43,714 nt of DNA from Tidjanibacter sp. Its GTDB lineage: Bacteria > Bacteroidota > Bacteroidia > Bacteroidales > Rikenellaceae. The position numbers and the translations under genes were made by a program. The stretch is taken from positions 1-43,714 of the forward strand of contig JAGBGK010000049.1 of assembly GCA_017936005.1 (NCBI GenBank). The letters are read 5' to 3'. The notes beneath the pieces were generated by a model. It had not been told where the DNA came from and did no database searches. It saw only the letters and a program-made list of their open reading frames with translations. Of the stretch, positions 14,600 through 23,450 are shown piece after piece. Each line of letters begins with the position of its first letter. Position 1 is the stretch's first letter.

Positions 14600-16630
14600 A
14601 TGAAAAAAGTAACACTTTTAATCGCATCCGCAATGATTGCACTTTCAGCAACCTCCTGCGCAGAGCAGAAAGCCGACGATTTCCGCTGGCAAATCGACAA
14701 CTTCGACGACATTAAAGTTCTCCGCTACAAAGTACACGGATTTGAACAATTGAGCCTCGAACAGAAGGAGCTGATCTACTATCTCAACCAGGCAGCCATC
14801 AGCGGTAGGGACATTATGTTCGACCAGAACTTCAAATATAACCTCGCAATCCGCCGCACCCTCGAAGCAATCTACCAAAACTACCAGGGCGACAAGGAGT
14901 GTGCCGATTGGAAGGCCTTCGAGAAGTATTTGAAGAAGGTTTGGTTCGCAAATGGCATCCACCACCACTATAGTAACGACAAGTTCAAACCGGAGTTCTC
15001 GCAGGAATACTTTGAAAACGTGTTAGTTGCACAATGTGCTGCTACGATACCCAACGATGGCTTCTCCTCGCAGGCAGAGATGCTGAAAATCATCGTTCCC
15101 ACCATCTTCGACCCCGAACTTTATGCCTCAAAGTTGGTTCAGGCCGACGGTGTGGACGTGTTGAAAGAGTCCGCAATGAACTACTACGAGGGCGTGAGCC
15201 AAGCAGAGGCCGAGAAGTTCTATGCCAAGATGGCAAAGAAGAATGACCCCCGCCCCATTTCCTATGGCTTGAATAGCAAACTCGTAAAAGAGGGTGGCAA
15301 GATTTACGAAAAGACTTACAAGGTGGGAGGTATGTACTCCGGAGCCATCGAGCAGATTGTCTATTGGCTCGAAAAGGCCGCAGGCGTAGCTGCCGAGCCC
15401 CAGAAGTCGACCATTCTCACCCTTGTTGAATACTACAAAACCGGCGACCTCCGACTCTTTGATGAGTTCAATATTGCTTGGACCAAAGACACCGAAAGCT
15501 ACATCGACTATGTCAACGGTTTCACCGAGGACTACGGCGACCCCCTCGGTCGCAAGGGTGCTTGGGAGAGCATCGTAAACTTCAAAAACGACGAAGCAAC
15601 CCTCCGCACCAAGCTCCTCAGCGACAATGCACAGTGGTTTGAGGACCACGCGCCCATCAACCCCGCATACCGCAAGGCAGAGGTTAAGGGTGTGTCGGCC
15701 AAGGTTATCACCGCAGCAACCCTCGCAGGTGATGCCTACCCCGCAACCCCCATCGGCATCAACCTTCCCAATGCTGATTGGATTCGTAAGGAGCACGGCT
15801 CGAAGTCGGTAACCATTGACAACATCACCGAGGCCTATGCAGAGAGCGCAAGGGGTAATGGTTTCGACGAAGAGTTCATCCTGCGTAAAGAGGACCGCGA
15901 GCGCATCGCAAAATATGGTCGCTTGGGCGACAACCTCCACACCGACATCCACGAGTGTCTCGGTCACGGCTCGGGCCAGTTGGCTCCCGGCACCAAGGGT
16001 GGCGAGCTCAAACAATATGGCTCGGCTCTCGAAGAGACTCGTGCCGACCTGTTTGGTCTTTACTACATCGGCGACCCCAAACTCGTTGAAATCGGCCTTG
16101 TGCCCTCGTTCGAGGTGGCAAAAGCACAATATGCCGAGTATATCATGAATGGCATTATGACTCAGTTTACCCGAATCGAGTTGGGTAAAAACGTTGAGCA
16201 GTCGCACATGCGCAACCGCAAACTCATTGCAGAGTGGTGCTATGAGCACGGCAAGGCAGAGAATGTAATCGAGTGGGTTGTAGAGGATGGCAAGAGGTAC
16301 ATCGTTGTAAACAACTTCGAGCGTCTGCGTGAGCTCTTCGGCGAGATGCTCTACGAGATTCAGCGTATCAAATCGGAAGGCGACTTTGAGGCCGGCAGGG
16401 AGTTGATAGAGAAGTATGCTGTGAAGATTGATCCCGAGTTGCACAAGGAGGTTTTGGAGCGCTACGCTACCCTCAATATCCAACCCTATTCGGGCTTCAT
16501 CAACCCCATCTACACCCTTGTCGAGGAGGATGGCAAGGTTGTGGACGTGAAGATTGAGTATCCCGACAACTACATCGAGCAGATGCTCTACTACTCCAAC
16601 AACTACTCGTTCCTTCCCACACTTAACTAA
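14600..16630 (+). CDS. Dipeptidyl peptidase III-type metallopeptidase (M49), probable lipoprotein
   Basis: The 676-residue product has an N-terminal lipoprotein-type signal (MKKVTLLIASAMIALSATSC), so it is probably anchored in the envelope. The zinc motif HECLGH at residues 451-456 is the unusual HEXXGH of family M49, and the second metal motif EETRADLFGLYY starts at 478. M49 enzymes remove dipeptides from the N-terminus of short peptides. Length fits bacterial DPP III (about 670-710). It heads a two-gene group with an M23 peptidase 44 bases downstream, which suggests a role in peptide use or envelope turnover. Confidence 0.9.
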   Translation: MKKVTLLIASAMIALSATSCAEQKADDFRWQIDNFDDIKVLRYKVHGFEQLSLEQKELIYYLNQAAISGRDIMFDQNFKYNLAIRRTLEAIYQNYQGDKECADWKAFEKYLKKVWFANGIHHHYSNDKFKPEFSQEYFENVLVAQCAATIPNDGFSSQAEMLKIIVPTIFDPELYASKLVQADGVDVLKESAMNYYEGVSQAEAEKFYAKMAKKNDPRPISYGLNSKLVKEGGKIYEKTYKVGGMYSGAIEQIVYWLEKAAGVAAEPQKSTILTLVEYYKTGDLRLFDEFNIAWTKDTESYIDYVNGFTEDYGDPLGRKGAWESIVNFKNDEATLRTKLLSDNAQWFEDHAPINPAYRKAEVKGVSAKVITAATLAGDAYPATPIGINLPNADWIRKEHGSKSVTIDNITEAYAESARGNGFDEEFILRKEDRERIAKYGRLGDNLHTDIHECLGHGSGQLAPGTKGGELKQYGSALEETRADLFGLYYIGDPKLVEIGLVPSFEVAKAQYAEYIMNGIMTQFTRIELGKNVEQSHMRNRKLIAEWCYEHGKAENVIEWVVEDGKRYIVVNNFERLRELFGEMLYEIQRIKSEGDFEAGRELIEKYAVKIDPELHKEVLERYATLNIQPYSGFINPIYTLVEEDGKVVDVKIEYPDNYIEQMLYYSNNYSFLPTLN

Positions 16631-16674
16631 AAACAACCATTGGGTTACGCTGGTGTAGCCCACAAAATACGAAG

Positions 16675-18069
16675 ATGAAAACCATACGCATACTCAATAA
16701 GGAGATCCGCTGGGAGGTGCCCGTCATTGCGCTTTCGGCTGTGGTTGTGGCCATTGTTTGCATCCTCAAACTCGGAGGCAACAATAAAACCGACAGCACT
16801 GCACTGGCTCCAACCCCAAAGGTCGAACTGCTCTACGGCTATGATGTGAGCAAATATGAGGTTTTTCAAGGCAAGGTGGAGAGTGGTCAAACCCTCTCCC
16901 ATCTCCTTGAAGGCCACACTTCGCAGGTCAACATCAATCGTATCGCCACCGAGGCGAAACCCACATACAACTTCCGTAGCATCAAAGTGGGCGACAAATA
17001 TGCCATCTTCTCCGAGAGCGACTCGCTCGGAATGCACCTTCGACACTTTGTGTATGAAAAGGACAAGGAGAGCATGGTACACATTTCGCTTGATGCGGAG
17101 AGTGCCATCAGCGTGCGCACCGAGCAAAAGGAGGTTACTTACAAGCGCCGCAAGGTGTCGGGCACAATCAGCTCTTCGTTGTGGAATTGCTTGGTGGAGA
17201 ACAACATTCCTCCTGCGCTTGCAATTGAGATTGAAGACATATACGGATGGAGCGTAGACTTTTTTGCGCTTCACGAGGGCGACACCTTTACCACCATTTT
17301 CGACGAGAAATATGTGGATGGCGAAAGGGCCGGCATTGGTACTGTGTGGGGAAGTAAGTTCACCCACGCAGGCAAAGACTACTACGCTATTCCATTTGTG
17401 CAGGGTGGCAAGTTGAGCTATTGGGATGAGGACGGCAAGAGTATGCGTAAGCAGTTCCTCAAAGCACCATTGAAGTTCACGCGCATCAGCTCGAAGTTCT
17501 CCAACTCTCGTATGCACCCCATCTTGAAAATACGTCGCCCACACCACGGCGTAGACTACGCAGCCCCCAAAGGCACACCCGTTGTGGCCATTGCCGACGG
17601 TACGGTTACGGCCAAGTATTGGGATAAGAATGGTGGAGGTAATGTGTTGAAAATCAAACACACAAATGGCTATTCGAGTGCCTATCTGCACCTCAATGGC
17701 TATGTTAAAGGTATCAATGTAGGCACTCGTGTATCGCAGGGCCAGAAGATTTGTTTTGTGGGTAACACAGGACACTCCACCGGCCCACACTTGGACTTCC
17801 GTGTCTATAAGAATGGCAAGGCTATTGACCCCCTGAAAATACCCTCCAACCCCGTGGAGCCTATCAAAAAGGAGAATGCCGCTGCATTTGAGAACATCAA
17901 AACCAAGGTGTTGGCCGAATTGGCAGGCGAGGTACGCAAGAAGGAACAGGTTGGTCGTTATGACCTCTGGCCCGAAACCCGCTCCGAAATAAAACTTTCT
18001 CACACCGATTCGGTGCGAATGAAGATTGAAGAAGGTGCTCTTTGGCAGGCTCTCGAAAAGATCGATTAG
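16675..18069 (+). CDS. Membrane-anchored M23 (LytM-type) peptidase
   Basis: The 464-residue protein has one N-terminal membrane segment (about residues 14-34), a periplasmic OapA/LysM-like region (about 50-260) and a C-terminal M23 domain. The domain shows HHGVD (first zinc ligands H290 and D294), YLHL (catalytic H339) and PHLDF at 371-375. The last is notable: the canonical HxH is HxD here, so the third zinc ligand would be Asp. M23 enzymes cut peptidoglycan cross-bridges. The substitution may keep zinc binding, since Asp can be a ligand, and I judge the enzyme probably active. It lies in the DPP III transcription unit. Confidence 0.88.
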   Translation: MKTIRILNKEIRWEVPVIALSAVVVAIVCILKLGGNNKTDSTALAPTPKVELLYGYDVSKYEVFQGKVESGQTLSHLLEGHTSQVNINRIATEAKPTYNFRSIKVGDKYAIFSESDSLGMHLRHFVYEKDKESMVHISLDAESAISVRTEQKEVTYKRRKVSGTISSSLWNCLVENNIPPALAIEIEDIYGWSVDFFALHEGDTFTTIFDEKYVDGERAGIGTVWGSKFTHAGKDYYAIPFVQGGKLSYWDEDGKSMRKQFLKAPLKFTRISSKFSNSRMHPILKIRRPHHGVDYAAPKGTPVVAIADGTVTAKYWDKNGGGNVLKIKHTNGYSSAYLHLNGYVKGINVGTRVSQGQKICFVGNTGHSTGPHLDFRVYKNGKAIDPLKIPSNPVEPIKKENAAAFENIKTKVLAELAGEVRKKEQVGRYDLWPETRSEIKLSHTDSVRMKIEEGALWQALEKID

Positions 18070-18105
18070 GGTAACAGCCAACCGCCCGTAAAACGGCAAG
18101 GATAT

Positions 18106-18142
18106 TACCTTAAAACATACCTTAAAATTAACCTTATTTTTG
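18106..18142 (+). promoter_or_regulatory. Promoter region of ispD
   Basis: TATTTTTG at 18135-18142, nine bases before the ATG, so the leader is minimal. Two direct copies of TACCTTAAAA (18106-18115 and 18118-18127) lie just upstream in the -33 area; no TTTG is seen there. Confidence 0.5.
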
Positions 18143-18150
18143 CACACAAG

Positions 18151-18831
18151 ATGGACGTAAATGCCACAAGATTAGGAGTTATCATTGTCGCTGGCGGTGT
18201 CGGCAACAGAATGGGTGCCAAAGTACCCAAACAATTCCTTGAAATTGGGGGTAAAACCATCCTTGAACACACCCTTCGAGCCTTTCTTGACAAGGCCTCG
18301 GAAGTGGTTGTGGTACTCCCTTGTGACCAGCACGAAAGGTGGGGAGAGATTTGTGCGAAAAGAGGACTTGTGGGCAGCCATAAAGTTTGCTCGGGAGGAG
18401 CCACAAGGTTTGAATCGGTAAAGTGCGGATTGGCTGCGCTTGGCGAGTGTGACCTTGTTGCCGTACACGATGGCGTAAGACCGTTGGTGAGCGGGGAAAT
18501 GATTGACCGAGGTGTGGCTGTGGCAACCGAAACAGGAACGGCCATTCCTATTGTGGAAGCCGTAGACTCATTCAGGGTCTTCACAGAGAAGGGATTTGAA
18601 GTGATTGACCGCAGTAGATTGAGGGCAGTTCAAACGCCACAAATATTCCGTGCAGAGTTGTTACATCAAGCATACCAAACCGAACCAAATCCACGCTTTA
18701 CGGATGATGCAACGGTAGTGGAAGAACGACTTGGTATTACATTGGGATACTATGAGGGTGAACGCAGCAACCTGAAAATCACCACGCCCGACGACCTTAA
18801 GATAGCTGAAACTCTGCTGACAAAAGAATAA
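18151..18831 (+). CDS. ispD: 2-C-methyl-D-erythritol 4-phosphate cytidylyltransferase
   Basis: IspD joins CTP and methylerythritol 4-phosphate in the third step of the non-mevalonate isoprenoid pathway. The 226-residue product has the CTP-binding start LGVIIVAGGVGNRMGAKVPK, then AVHDGVRPLV, and the conserved QTPQIF and TDDATVVE segments. Length is normal. It is followed after five bases by a PH-domain membrane protein with no known link to the pathway. Confidence 0.95.
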   Translation: MDVNATRLGVIIVAGGVGNRMGAKVPKQFLEIGGKTILEHTLRAFLDKASEVVVVLPCDQHERWGEICAKRGLVGSHKVCSGGATRFESVKCGLAALGECDLVAVHDGVRPLVSGEMIDRGVAVATETGTAIPIVEAVDSFRVFTEKGFEVIDRSRLRAVQTPQIFRAELLHQAYQTEPNPRFTDDATVVEERLGITLGYYEGERSNLKITTPDDLKIAETLLTKE

Positions 18832-18836
18832 AAGCG

Positions 18837-19355
18837 ATGAAAATCACGTTCAGATATGGTAAGGCAGACAAACGCTCGTGGCTGACCACTCTCGCCGTGT
18901 TAGCAATAATTGGCGGAGGGTTGGCAATGTTGTTTGCCCGTGCAGAGGGCGCATACTACATTGCCGTGTGGGCCACAGCGTTGTGTGTGGCATTGGTAAC
19001 GCTATTGCTCTTCTCCAAACCCACCCGTATTATATTGGACAACGATACATTGGAGCTACGATGTGTGCTTGACACCACCATCCTACCCATCGACAGCATT
19101 GTGGATATTGTCTCTCTTGGAGATTGCGGTTTTGACCACAAGATACCCCTCTGTGGTTCGTGTGGATTTTTGGGCTACTTTGGACGCTACATTACACTCA
19201 AAGGCGGACACGTCTATCGTGTGTATGCCACAACCAGAAAACATTGTGTAGCCATCCACACCACCCGACGACGCTACCTAATTAGTTGCCGAAACGCCGA
19301 TCTGCTGGTATCGCTTGTGTTGGATACTCGCGCTCGCAACGCAAAGGAGAAGTAG
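18837..19355 (+). CDS. PH-domain-containing membrane protein
   Basis: The 172-residue protein has two membrane segments near the N-terminus (about 16-35 and 40-60), then a bacterial PH-like region: PTRIILDNDTLELRC, IVDIVSLGDCG, the aromatic GSCGFLGYFGRYITL and YLISCRNADLLV. The GFFGYFG-type motif is typical of small Bacteroidetes bPH proteins. Role unknown. It is cotranscribed with ispD by position only. Confidence 0.7.
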   Translation: MKITFRYGKADKRSWLTTLAVLAIIGGGLAMLFARAEGAYYIAVWATALCVALVTLLLFSKPTRIILDNDTLELRCVLDTTILPIDSIVDIVSLGDCGFDHKIPLCGSCGFLGYFGRYITLKGGHVYRVYATTRKHCVAIHTTRRRYLISCRNADLLVSLVLDTRARNAKEK

Positions 19356-19363
19356 TGTTAATG

Positions 19364-19395
19364 TTTGGAAATAAGAAAATTAAACGATAACTTTG
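19364..19395 (+). promoter_or_regulatory. Promoter of lpxK
   Basis: TTTG (19364-19367), a 20-base spacer and TAACTTTG (19388-19395), an exact consensus match. Confidence 0.85.
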
Positions 19396-19432
19396 TGGTT
19401 CTACCGAAGGTAAACTACTAAAATAGCACAAA

Positions 19433-20479
19433 ATGGGACTCTTAAAGGAGATAGTAGCAGGATTATATGGCGCAGGCGTTGCCGTGCGCAATAGGCTCTA
19501 CGACCTGAAGATTCTGCGCTCAAAGCAGTTTGACTTACCCGTAGTCTGTGTCGGTAATGTGGCCGTTGGAGGCACGGGCAAAACCCCAACCGTGGAGTTT
19601 ATTGTCAAAACTCTCTCTTCCCAGTACACCATTGCTGTTCTTTCAAGGGGCTACCGCAGACGCACCAAGGGCTACATCGAGGTCAAGGTAAACGACTCGT
19701 TCCTCAACGTTGGCGACGAGCCCAAACAAATCAAACGCAAGTTCCCAAACACGGTGGTCGTGGTGTGCGAAAACAGGGTTAAGGCCATCGAGCGCATTCA
19801 GGCGGAACACCCCGAGGTAAATCTTGTTGTTATGGACGATGGTTTCCAACACCGTAGCCTAACCCCCAAAGTGAGCATTGTATTGTCGGACTACAACACC
19901 CCACCATTCCGCAACAAGATGTTGCCCGCAGGCACACTGCGCGACGCTCCTTCGCAACTTTACAGAGCCAACATTCTGCTGATAACCAAGACCCCTAAGA
20001 CAATGTCGCCCATTGAGCGCAATATTGCACAAAAGGAGCTCAAGCCCTACCCCTACCAATCATTCTTCTTTACGGACATCAAGCAGGGTAATCCCAAGCC
20101 AATATTTTCGGACGTTGCTGCCGACACCGTTGTTCGTGGCAGCAAAGTTGTAGCACTTTCAGCAATAGCAAATCCCGAGCGTTTCCACGAAACCCTCGAA
20201 AGTAGGTTTGATGTGGTGGAAAAAATCACCTTTGGCGACCATCACACATACAAGGTGCGCGACATTAAGCACATCTCCGACGTTGTGAAGGCTCACGGCG
20301 AAAATACCATTGTCATCACCACCGAGAAGGATGGCGTAAAACTCACCTCGCGCAGATATATCCCCGAGGAGTTGCAACGCAGGCTCTTTGTGTTGCCCAT
20401 CGAAATCAACTTCCGAGATGGCAACGAAGCACAATTTATCGAAAAACTAAATTACGAGATAAAAACACCAAAGTTATGA
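19433..20479 (+). CDS. lpxK: Tetraacyldisaccharide 4'-kinase
   Basis: LpxK phosphorylates the 4' position of the lipid A disaccharide precursor at the inner membrane, using ATP, so the organism makes lipid A. The 348-residue protein has the P-loop GNVAVGGTGKTPTVEF near residue 42, LSRGYRRRTKG, and VMDDGFQHRSL (the conserved DDGFQH). The stop overlaps the next start as ATGA, which couples it to the first PNP gene. There is no metabolic link, so the overlap is probably just compact organisation. Confidence 0.96.
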   Translation: MGLLKEIVAGLYGAGVAVRNRLYDLKILRSKQFDLPVVCVGNVAVGGTGKTPTVEFIVKTLSSQYTIAVLSRGYRRRTKGYIEVKVNDSFLNVGDEPKQIKRKFPNTVVVVCENRVKAIERIQAEHPEVNLVVMDDGFQHRSLTPKVSIVLSDYNTPPFRNKMLPAGTLRDAPSQLYRANILLITKTPKTMSPIERNIAQKELKPYPYQSFFFTDIKQGNPKPIFSDVAADTVVRGSKVVALSAIANPERFHETLESRFDVVEKITFGDHHTYKVRDIKHISDVVKAHGENTIVITTEKDGVKLTSRRYIPEELQRRLFVLPIEINFRDGNEAQFIEKLNYEIKTPKL

Positions 20480-21279
20480 TTGAACGCATTAAAACATCGG
20501 CTGACTATATCCGTAGCAAAGTGGATTTTCAGCCCGAAGTGGGTATCATCCTCGGCACCGGACTCGGCGGCCTTGTGAACCACATCGACATCAAACATAC
20601 ACTCCCCTATGACGAAATACCTTCGTTCCCCGTATCAACCGTGGAGGGCCACGCAGGTAGGCTTATCTTTGGTCTTTTGGGAGGCAAGAAGGTGGTTGCT
20701 ATGCAGGGCAGGTTTCACTACTACGAGGGTTATGCTCCCGAACAAGTGGTTTTCCCCGTCAGGGTTATGAAGATGCTCGGCATCGAGAACTTGTTTGTTT
20801 CCAACGCTAGCGGAGGTATCAACTCTTCGTTCAGGGTGGGCGACCTGATGGTCATTACCGACCACATTAATCTCATTCCTAATGTGTTGATTGGTAAGAA
20901 CTACAACGAACTCGGCCCTCGCTTCCCCGATATGAGTGAGCCTTACAGCAAAGCTCTCACCGCTTTGGCTACCGATGTGGCAGCCGAAAAGGGTATCAAG
21001 TTGCAGTATGGTTGCTATGTGGGCACCACGGGTCCCACCTTTGAAACCCCCAAGGAGTATGGCTATTTCAAGGTGATTGGTGGTGATGCGGCAGGTATGT
21101 CGACCACTCCCGAGGTTATCGCTGCAAGGCATATGGGACTGCCCGTGTTTGGCATTTCGATTATCACCAATGCCGCTTTCAGCGGACAGAAATCCACCCA
21201 CGAGGAGGTACAACGAGAGGGCGCAAAGGCCGAGAAGAGAATGACGGCACTGATTGTCGGTATGCTCGAAAGGATGTAG
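20476..21279 (+). CDS. Purine nucleoside phosphorylase, 6-oxopurine type (copy 1)
   Basis: A 267-residue trimeric-type (PNP-I) phosphorylase that cleaves inosine and guanosine with phosphate for purine salvage. Phosphate-site segments are GTGLGGL (27-33), VEGHAG (57-61) and QGRFHYYEGY (77-86). Base-site residues are E190 in PTFETP and N232 in SIITNAA, and H242 in THEEV is the ribose 5'-OH contact. N232 aligns with Asn243 of human PNP, the residue that reads 6-oxopurines. The ATG overlaps the lpxK stop. A close paralogue follows 24 bases downstream. Confidence 0.93.
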   Translation: MIERIKTSADYIRSKVDFQPEVGIILGTGLGGLVNHIDIKHTLPYDEIPSFPVSTVEGHAGRLIFGLLGGKKVVAMQGRFHYYEGYAPEQVVFPVRVMKMLGIENLFVSNASGGINSSFRVGDLMVITDHINLIPNVLIGKNYNELGPRFPDMSEPYSKALTALATDVAAEKGIKLQYGCYVGTTGPTFETPKEYGYFKVIGGDAAGMSTTPEVIAARHMGLPVFGISIITNAAFSGQKSTHEEVQREGAKAEKRMTALIVGMLERM

Positions 21280-21303
21280 AATTGCAAAGAAAGAGAAGTG
21301 ATT

Positions 21304-22104
21304 ATGATGAACGCAATCAAGGCTTCGGCCGAATATATCAAAGGGCGCACAGCCTTTGAGCCAGAGGTGGGCATTATTCTCGGTACTGGTTTAGGCGGCT
21401 TAGTGGAGCACATTGAGATTGTAGAGGCTATCCCCTATTCCGAAATCCCCAACTTCCCTGTATCCACCGTGGAGGGCCACAGCGGTAAACTCATCTTCGG
21501 CCTCTTGGGAGGTAAGAAGGTGGTGGCGATGCAGGGTAGGTTCCACTACTACGAGGGCTACACCGCACAGCAGGTGGTCTTCCCCGTTAGGGTTATGAAG
21601 TTGTTGGGCATCAAATATCTGTTTGTGTCCAATGCCGCCGGCTCGATGAATTCCACATTCAGGGTGGGCGATGTGATGGTTATCAACGACCACATCAACC
21701 TCATTCCCAACCCATTGATTGGAAAGAACTTGGACGAGCTCGGTCCACGATTCCCTGCAATGAACGATGCCTATAATCACGAACTGATTGAGAAGGCAAC
21801 GGCTATTGCCGAGAGGGAGGGTATCAAACTTCAATATGGTTGCTATGTGGCGCTCACCGGCCCCACATTTGAAACCCCCAAGGAGTATATGTGGGTAAAG
21901 ATTATCGGTGGCGATGCTGTTGGTATGTCCACAGCACCCGAGGTCATTGCCGCAAGACACATGGATATCCCCGTGTTTGGCGTGTCGATTATCACCGACA
22001 CAATGGAGAACACCTGCATATCGCACGAGGAGGTACAAGCCAATGGCCGCCTGGCGGAGAAGAATATGACAAAATTATTTACAGAACTACTCAAAACACT
22101 ATAA
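21304..22104 (+). CDS. Purine nucleoside phosphorylase paralogue with Asn-to-Asp base-site change (copy 2)
   Basis: The 266-residue product is a tandem duplicate of copy 1 and aligns without gaps up to residue 231. All phosphate-site segments are kept (GTGLGGL, VEGHSG, QGRFHYYEGY), as are the base-site glutamate and the histidine of SHEEV. The segment SIITN of copy 1 is SIITD here (D232, codon GAC at 21997-21999), followed by TMEN. In human PNP, Asn243 to Asp reverses preference toward adenosine, and methylthioadenosine phosphorylases carry Asp at this place. I infer an adenosine or deoxyadenosine preference. The ATG at 21304 matches the copy 1 start; a GTG at 21298 is in frame but less likely. 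Confidence 0.88.
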   Translation: MMNAIKASAEYIKGRTAFEPEVGIILGTGLGGLVEHIEIVEAIPYSEIPNFPVSTVEGHSGKLIFGLLGGKKVVAMQGRFHYYEGYTAQQVVFPVRVMKLLGIKYLFVSNAAGSMNSTFRVGDVMVINDHINLIPNPLIGKNLDELGPRFPAMNDAYNHELIEKATAIAEREGIKLQYGCYVALTGPTFETPKEYMWVKIIGGDAVGMSTAPEVIAARHMDIPVFGVSIITDTMENTCISHEEVQANGRLAEKNMTKLFTELLKTL

Positions 22105-22110
22105 TAGACT

Positions 22111-22611
22111 ATGATTAACAAAGTTATTTTGGTGGGCAACGTGGGTATGGACCCCGAGGTGAGGACCCTCGAAACGGGTGTTAAGACCGCACGTGTCAGA
22201 CTCGCCACCACAGAGAAAATGTACAACCGAGAGACCCGTGAAAGCACCGATCACACCGAGTGGCACACCATAACCCTTTGGAGGGGCTTGGCAGATGTTG
22301 TGGATCGCTACGTTCGCAAGGGCTCGCAAATCTATATCGAGGGTCGCCTTCGCACCCGTGAGTGGACCGATCAGGCTGGCAACAAACGCTATTCGACAGA
22401 GATTTTAGCCGACGAGATGAAGTTGCTTGGCAGTCGTAGGGAGGGTGGCGAACAACCCGCCTACCAACAGCAGGGTAACGGCTTTGGTCAGGGTGGCTAT
22501 CAGCAACCCCAACAGCCTGCGCCTCAACCCGCATACGCACAGCCCGCACCCCAGCCTATGGCTGCTCCTGCTGCGGCCCCTGCCGACGACGTAGACGACC
22601 TGCCATTCTAA
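22111..22611 (+). CDS. ssb: Single-stranded DNA-binding protein
   Basis: SSB coats single-stranded DNA during replication and repair and recruits partners through its acidic tail. The 166-residue protein has the OB-fold start MINKVILVGNVGMDPEVRTL, WHTITLWRGLAD and GSQIYIEGRLRTREW. A Gln/Pro-rich linker (about 112-155) leads to the tail DDVDDLPF. It starts six bases after the second PNP gene and is followed by a strong terminator. Confidence 0.96.
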   Translation: MINKVILVGNVGMDPEVRTLETGVKTARVRLATTEKMYNRETRESTDHTEWHTITLWRGLADVVDRYVRKGSQIYIEGRLRTREWTDQAGNKRYSTEILADEMKLLGSRREGGEQPAYQQQGNGFGQGGYQQPQQPAPQPAYAQPAPQPMAAPAAAPADDVDDLPF

Positions 22612-22630
22612 CAAGGGACTAGTGTAAAAC

Positions 22631-22666
22631 AAAAACGCCTCTCCTAAAATTCGGAGAGGCGTTTTT
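22631..22666. terminator. Bidirectional terminator between ssb and the DUF456 gene
   Basis: A 14-bp perfect stem, AAAAACGCCTCTCC (22631-22644) with GGAGAGGCGTTTTT (22653-22666). Confidence 0.92.
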
Positions 22667-22682
22667 CGTGTCAATACACTCG

Positions 22683-23159
22683 TTAGAATACAAAGTGTAT
22701 GACCTTTATGGTGAGGTAAACCGAAGCCACAAGTTTGAGTCCCGTGCCACAAATGAAGGCTGCAAAAGAGCCAAAGGCCACCTTGAAGGCCCTTGCACTA
22801 TCGTTGCCATTCTGGGTGAGTTCGCCAATAAGCGCACCGAAGAAGGGGCCGAGGATAAGACCAAGTGGGCCCGCAAAAAAACCCACCACTATACCAATCA
22901 TTGAACCTCGGGTGGCAGCCTTGGAGCCACCAAAGCGTTTGGTCATCCACACGGGAAGGTAGGTGTCAACGAGGGTTACAACCACAGCAATAGCTGCCCA
23001 AACAATGAGGTCGTTGGTGGCAAAACCAGCTCCGGCCCATTGGCAAAGCAGGATTGCAACATAGCAAATGGGGGTACCGGGCAGAATGGGAACGACACAG
23101 CCGACCACGCCCACCACCGCACAAATGAGGGCCAAGATGCCCAAAAGAGTAATGTCCAT
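22683..23159 (-). CDS. DUF456 family membrane protein
   Basis: The 158-residue protein is almost entirely hydrophobic, with about four membrane segments. It has the family pattern GVVGCVVPILPGTPICY near the N-terminus, DTYLPVWMTKRFGGSKAATRGSMIG in the middle and GLILGPFFGALIGE. The function of DUF456 is unknown. It is transcribed alone from a good promoter (23219-23190) and ends at the shared ssb terminator. Confidence 0.85.
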   Translation of the reverse strand: MDITLLGILALICAVVGVVGCVVPILPGTPICYVAILLCQWAGAGFATNDLIVWAAIAVVVTLVDTYLPVWMTKRFGGSKAATRGSMIGIVVGFFAGPLGLILGPFFGALIGELTQNGNDSARAFKVAFGSFAAFICGTGLKLVASVYLTIKVIHFVF

Positions 23160-23189
23160 AATCTAAATTCAGTTGAGTTTTCGTCTCCA

Positions 23190-23219
23190 CAAAGATACCC
23201 ATAATTCGGAGTTGAACAA
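23190..23219 (-). promoter_or_regulatory. Promoter of the DUF456 gene
   Basis: On the minus strand TTG (23219-23217), a 19-base spacer and TATCTTTG (23197-23190). Confidence 0.75.
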
Positions 23220-23304
23220 GGTCGGGGTGCGTTTTTTTGTGGTCAAGATGTGGACGAAGGGAAAAGAATTTACAAAATTGTGTGGAGTTCTCACAGAAAA
23301 GTGT

Positions 23305-23312
23305 TAGCTTTG
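23305..23312 (+). promoter_or_regulatory. -7 box for the helical-repeat protein and ruvB
   Basis: TAGCTTTG. The -33 position holds only TGTG, so the match is partial. The leader would be about 130 bases. Confidence 0.45.
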
Positions 23313-23450
23313 AGGTGCGTTTGGGCATCGGATGTAAGTTGGCGGGCAAAACCCACCTCCAATGGCCACAGATGGGCTTTGGAGCACCATCGGAGGCCAT
23401 AAAACAACAACAGGATGGCGTAGCAATTGGCCACACAAAACAGCAAAACA

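Noticed and set aside
15128-18147. Long minus-strand frames (511 and 500 residues) opposite the DPP III and M23 genes
   Set aside because: Antisense reading of strongly recognisable genes; compositionally odd proteins rich in Val, Leu and Cys without domains.
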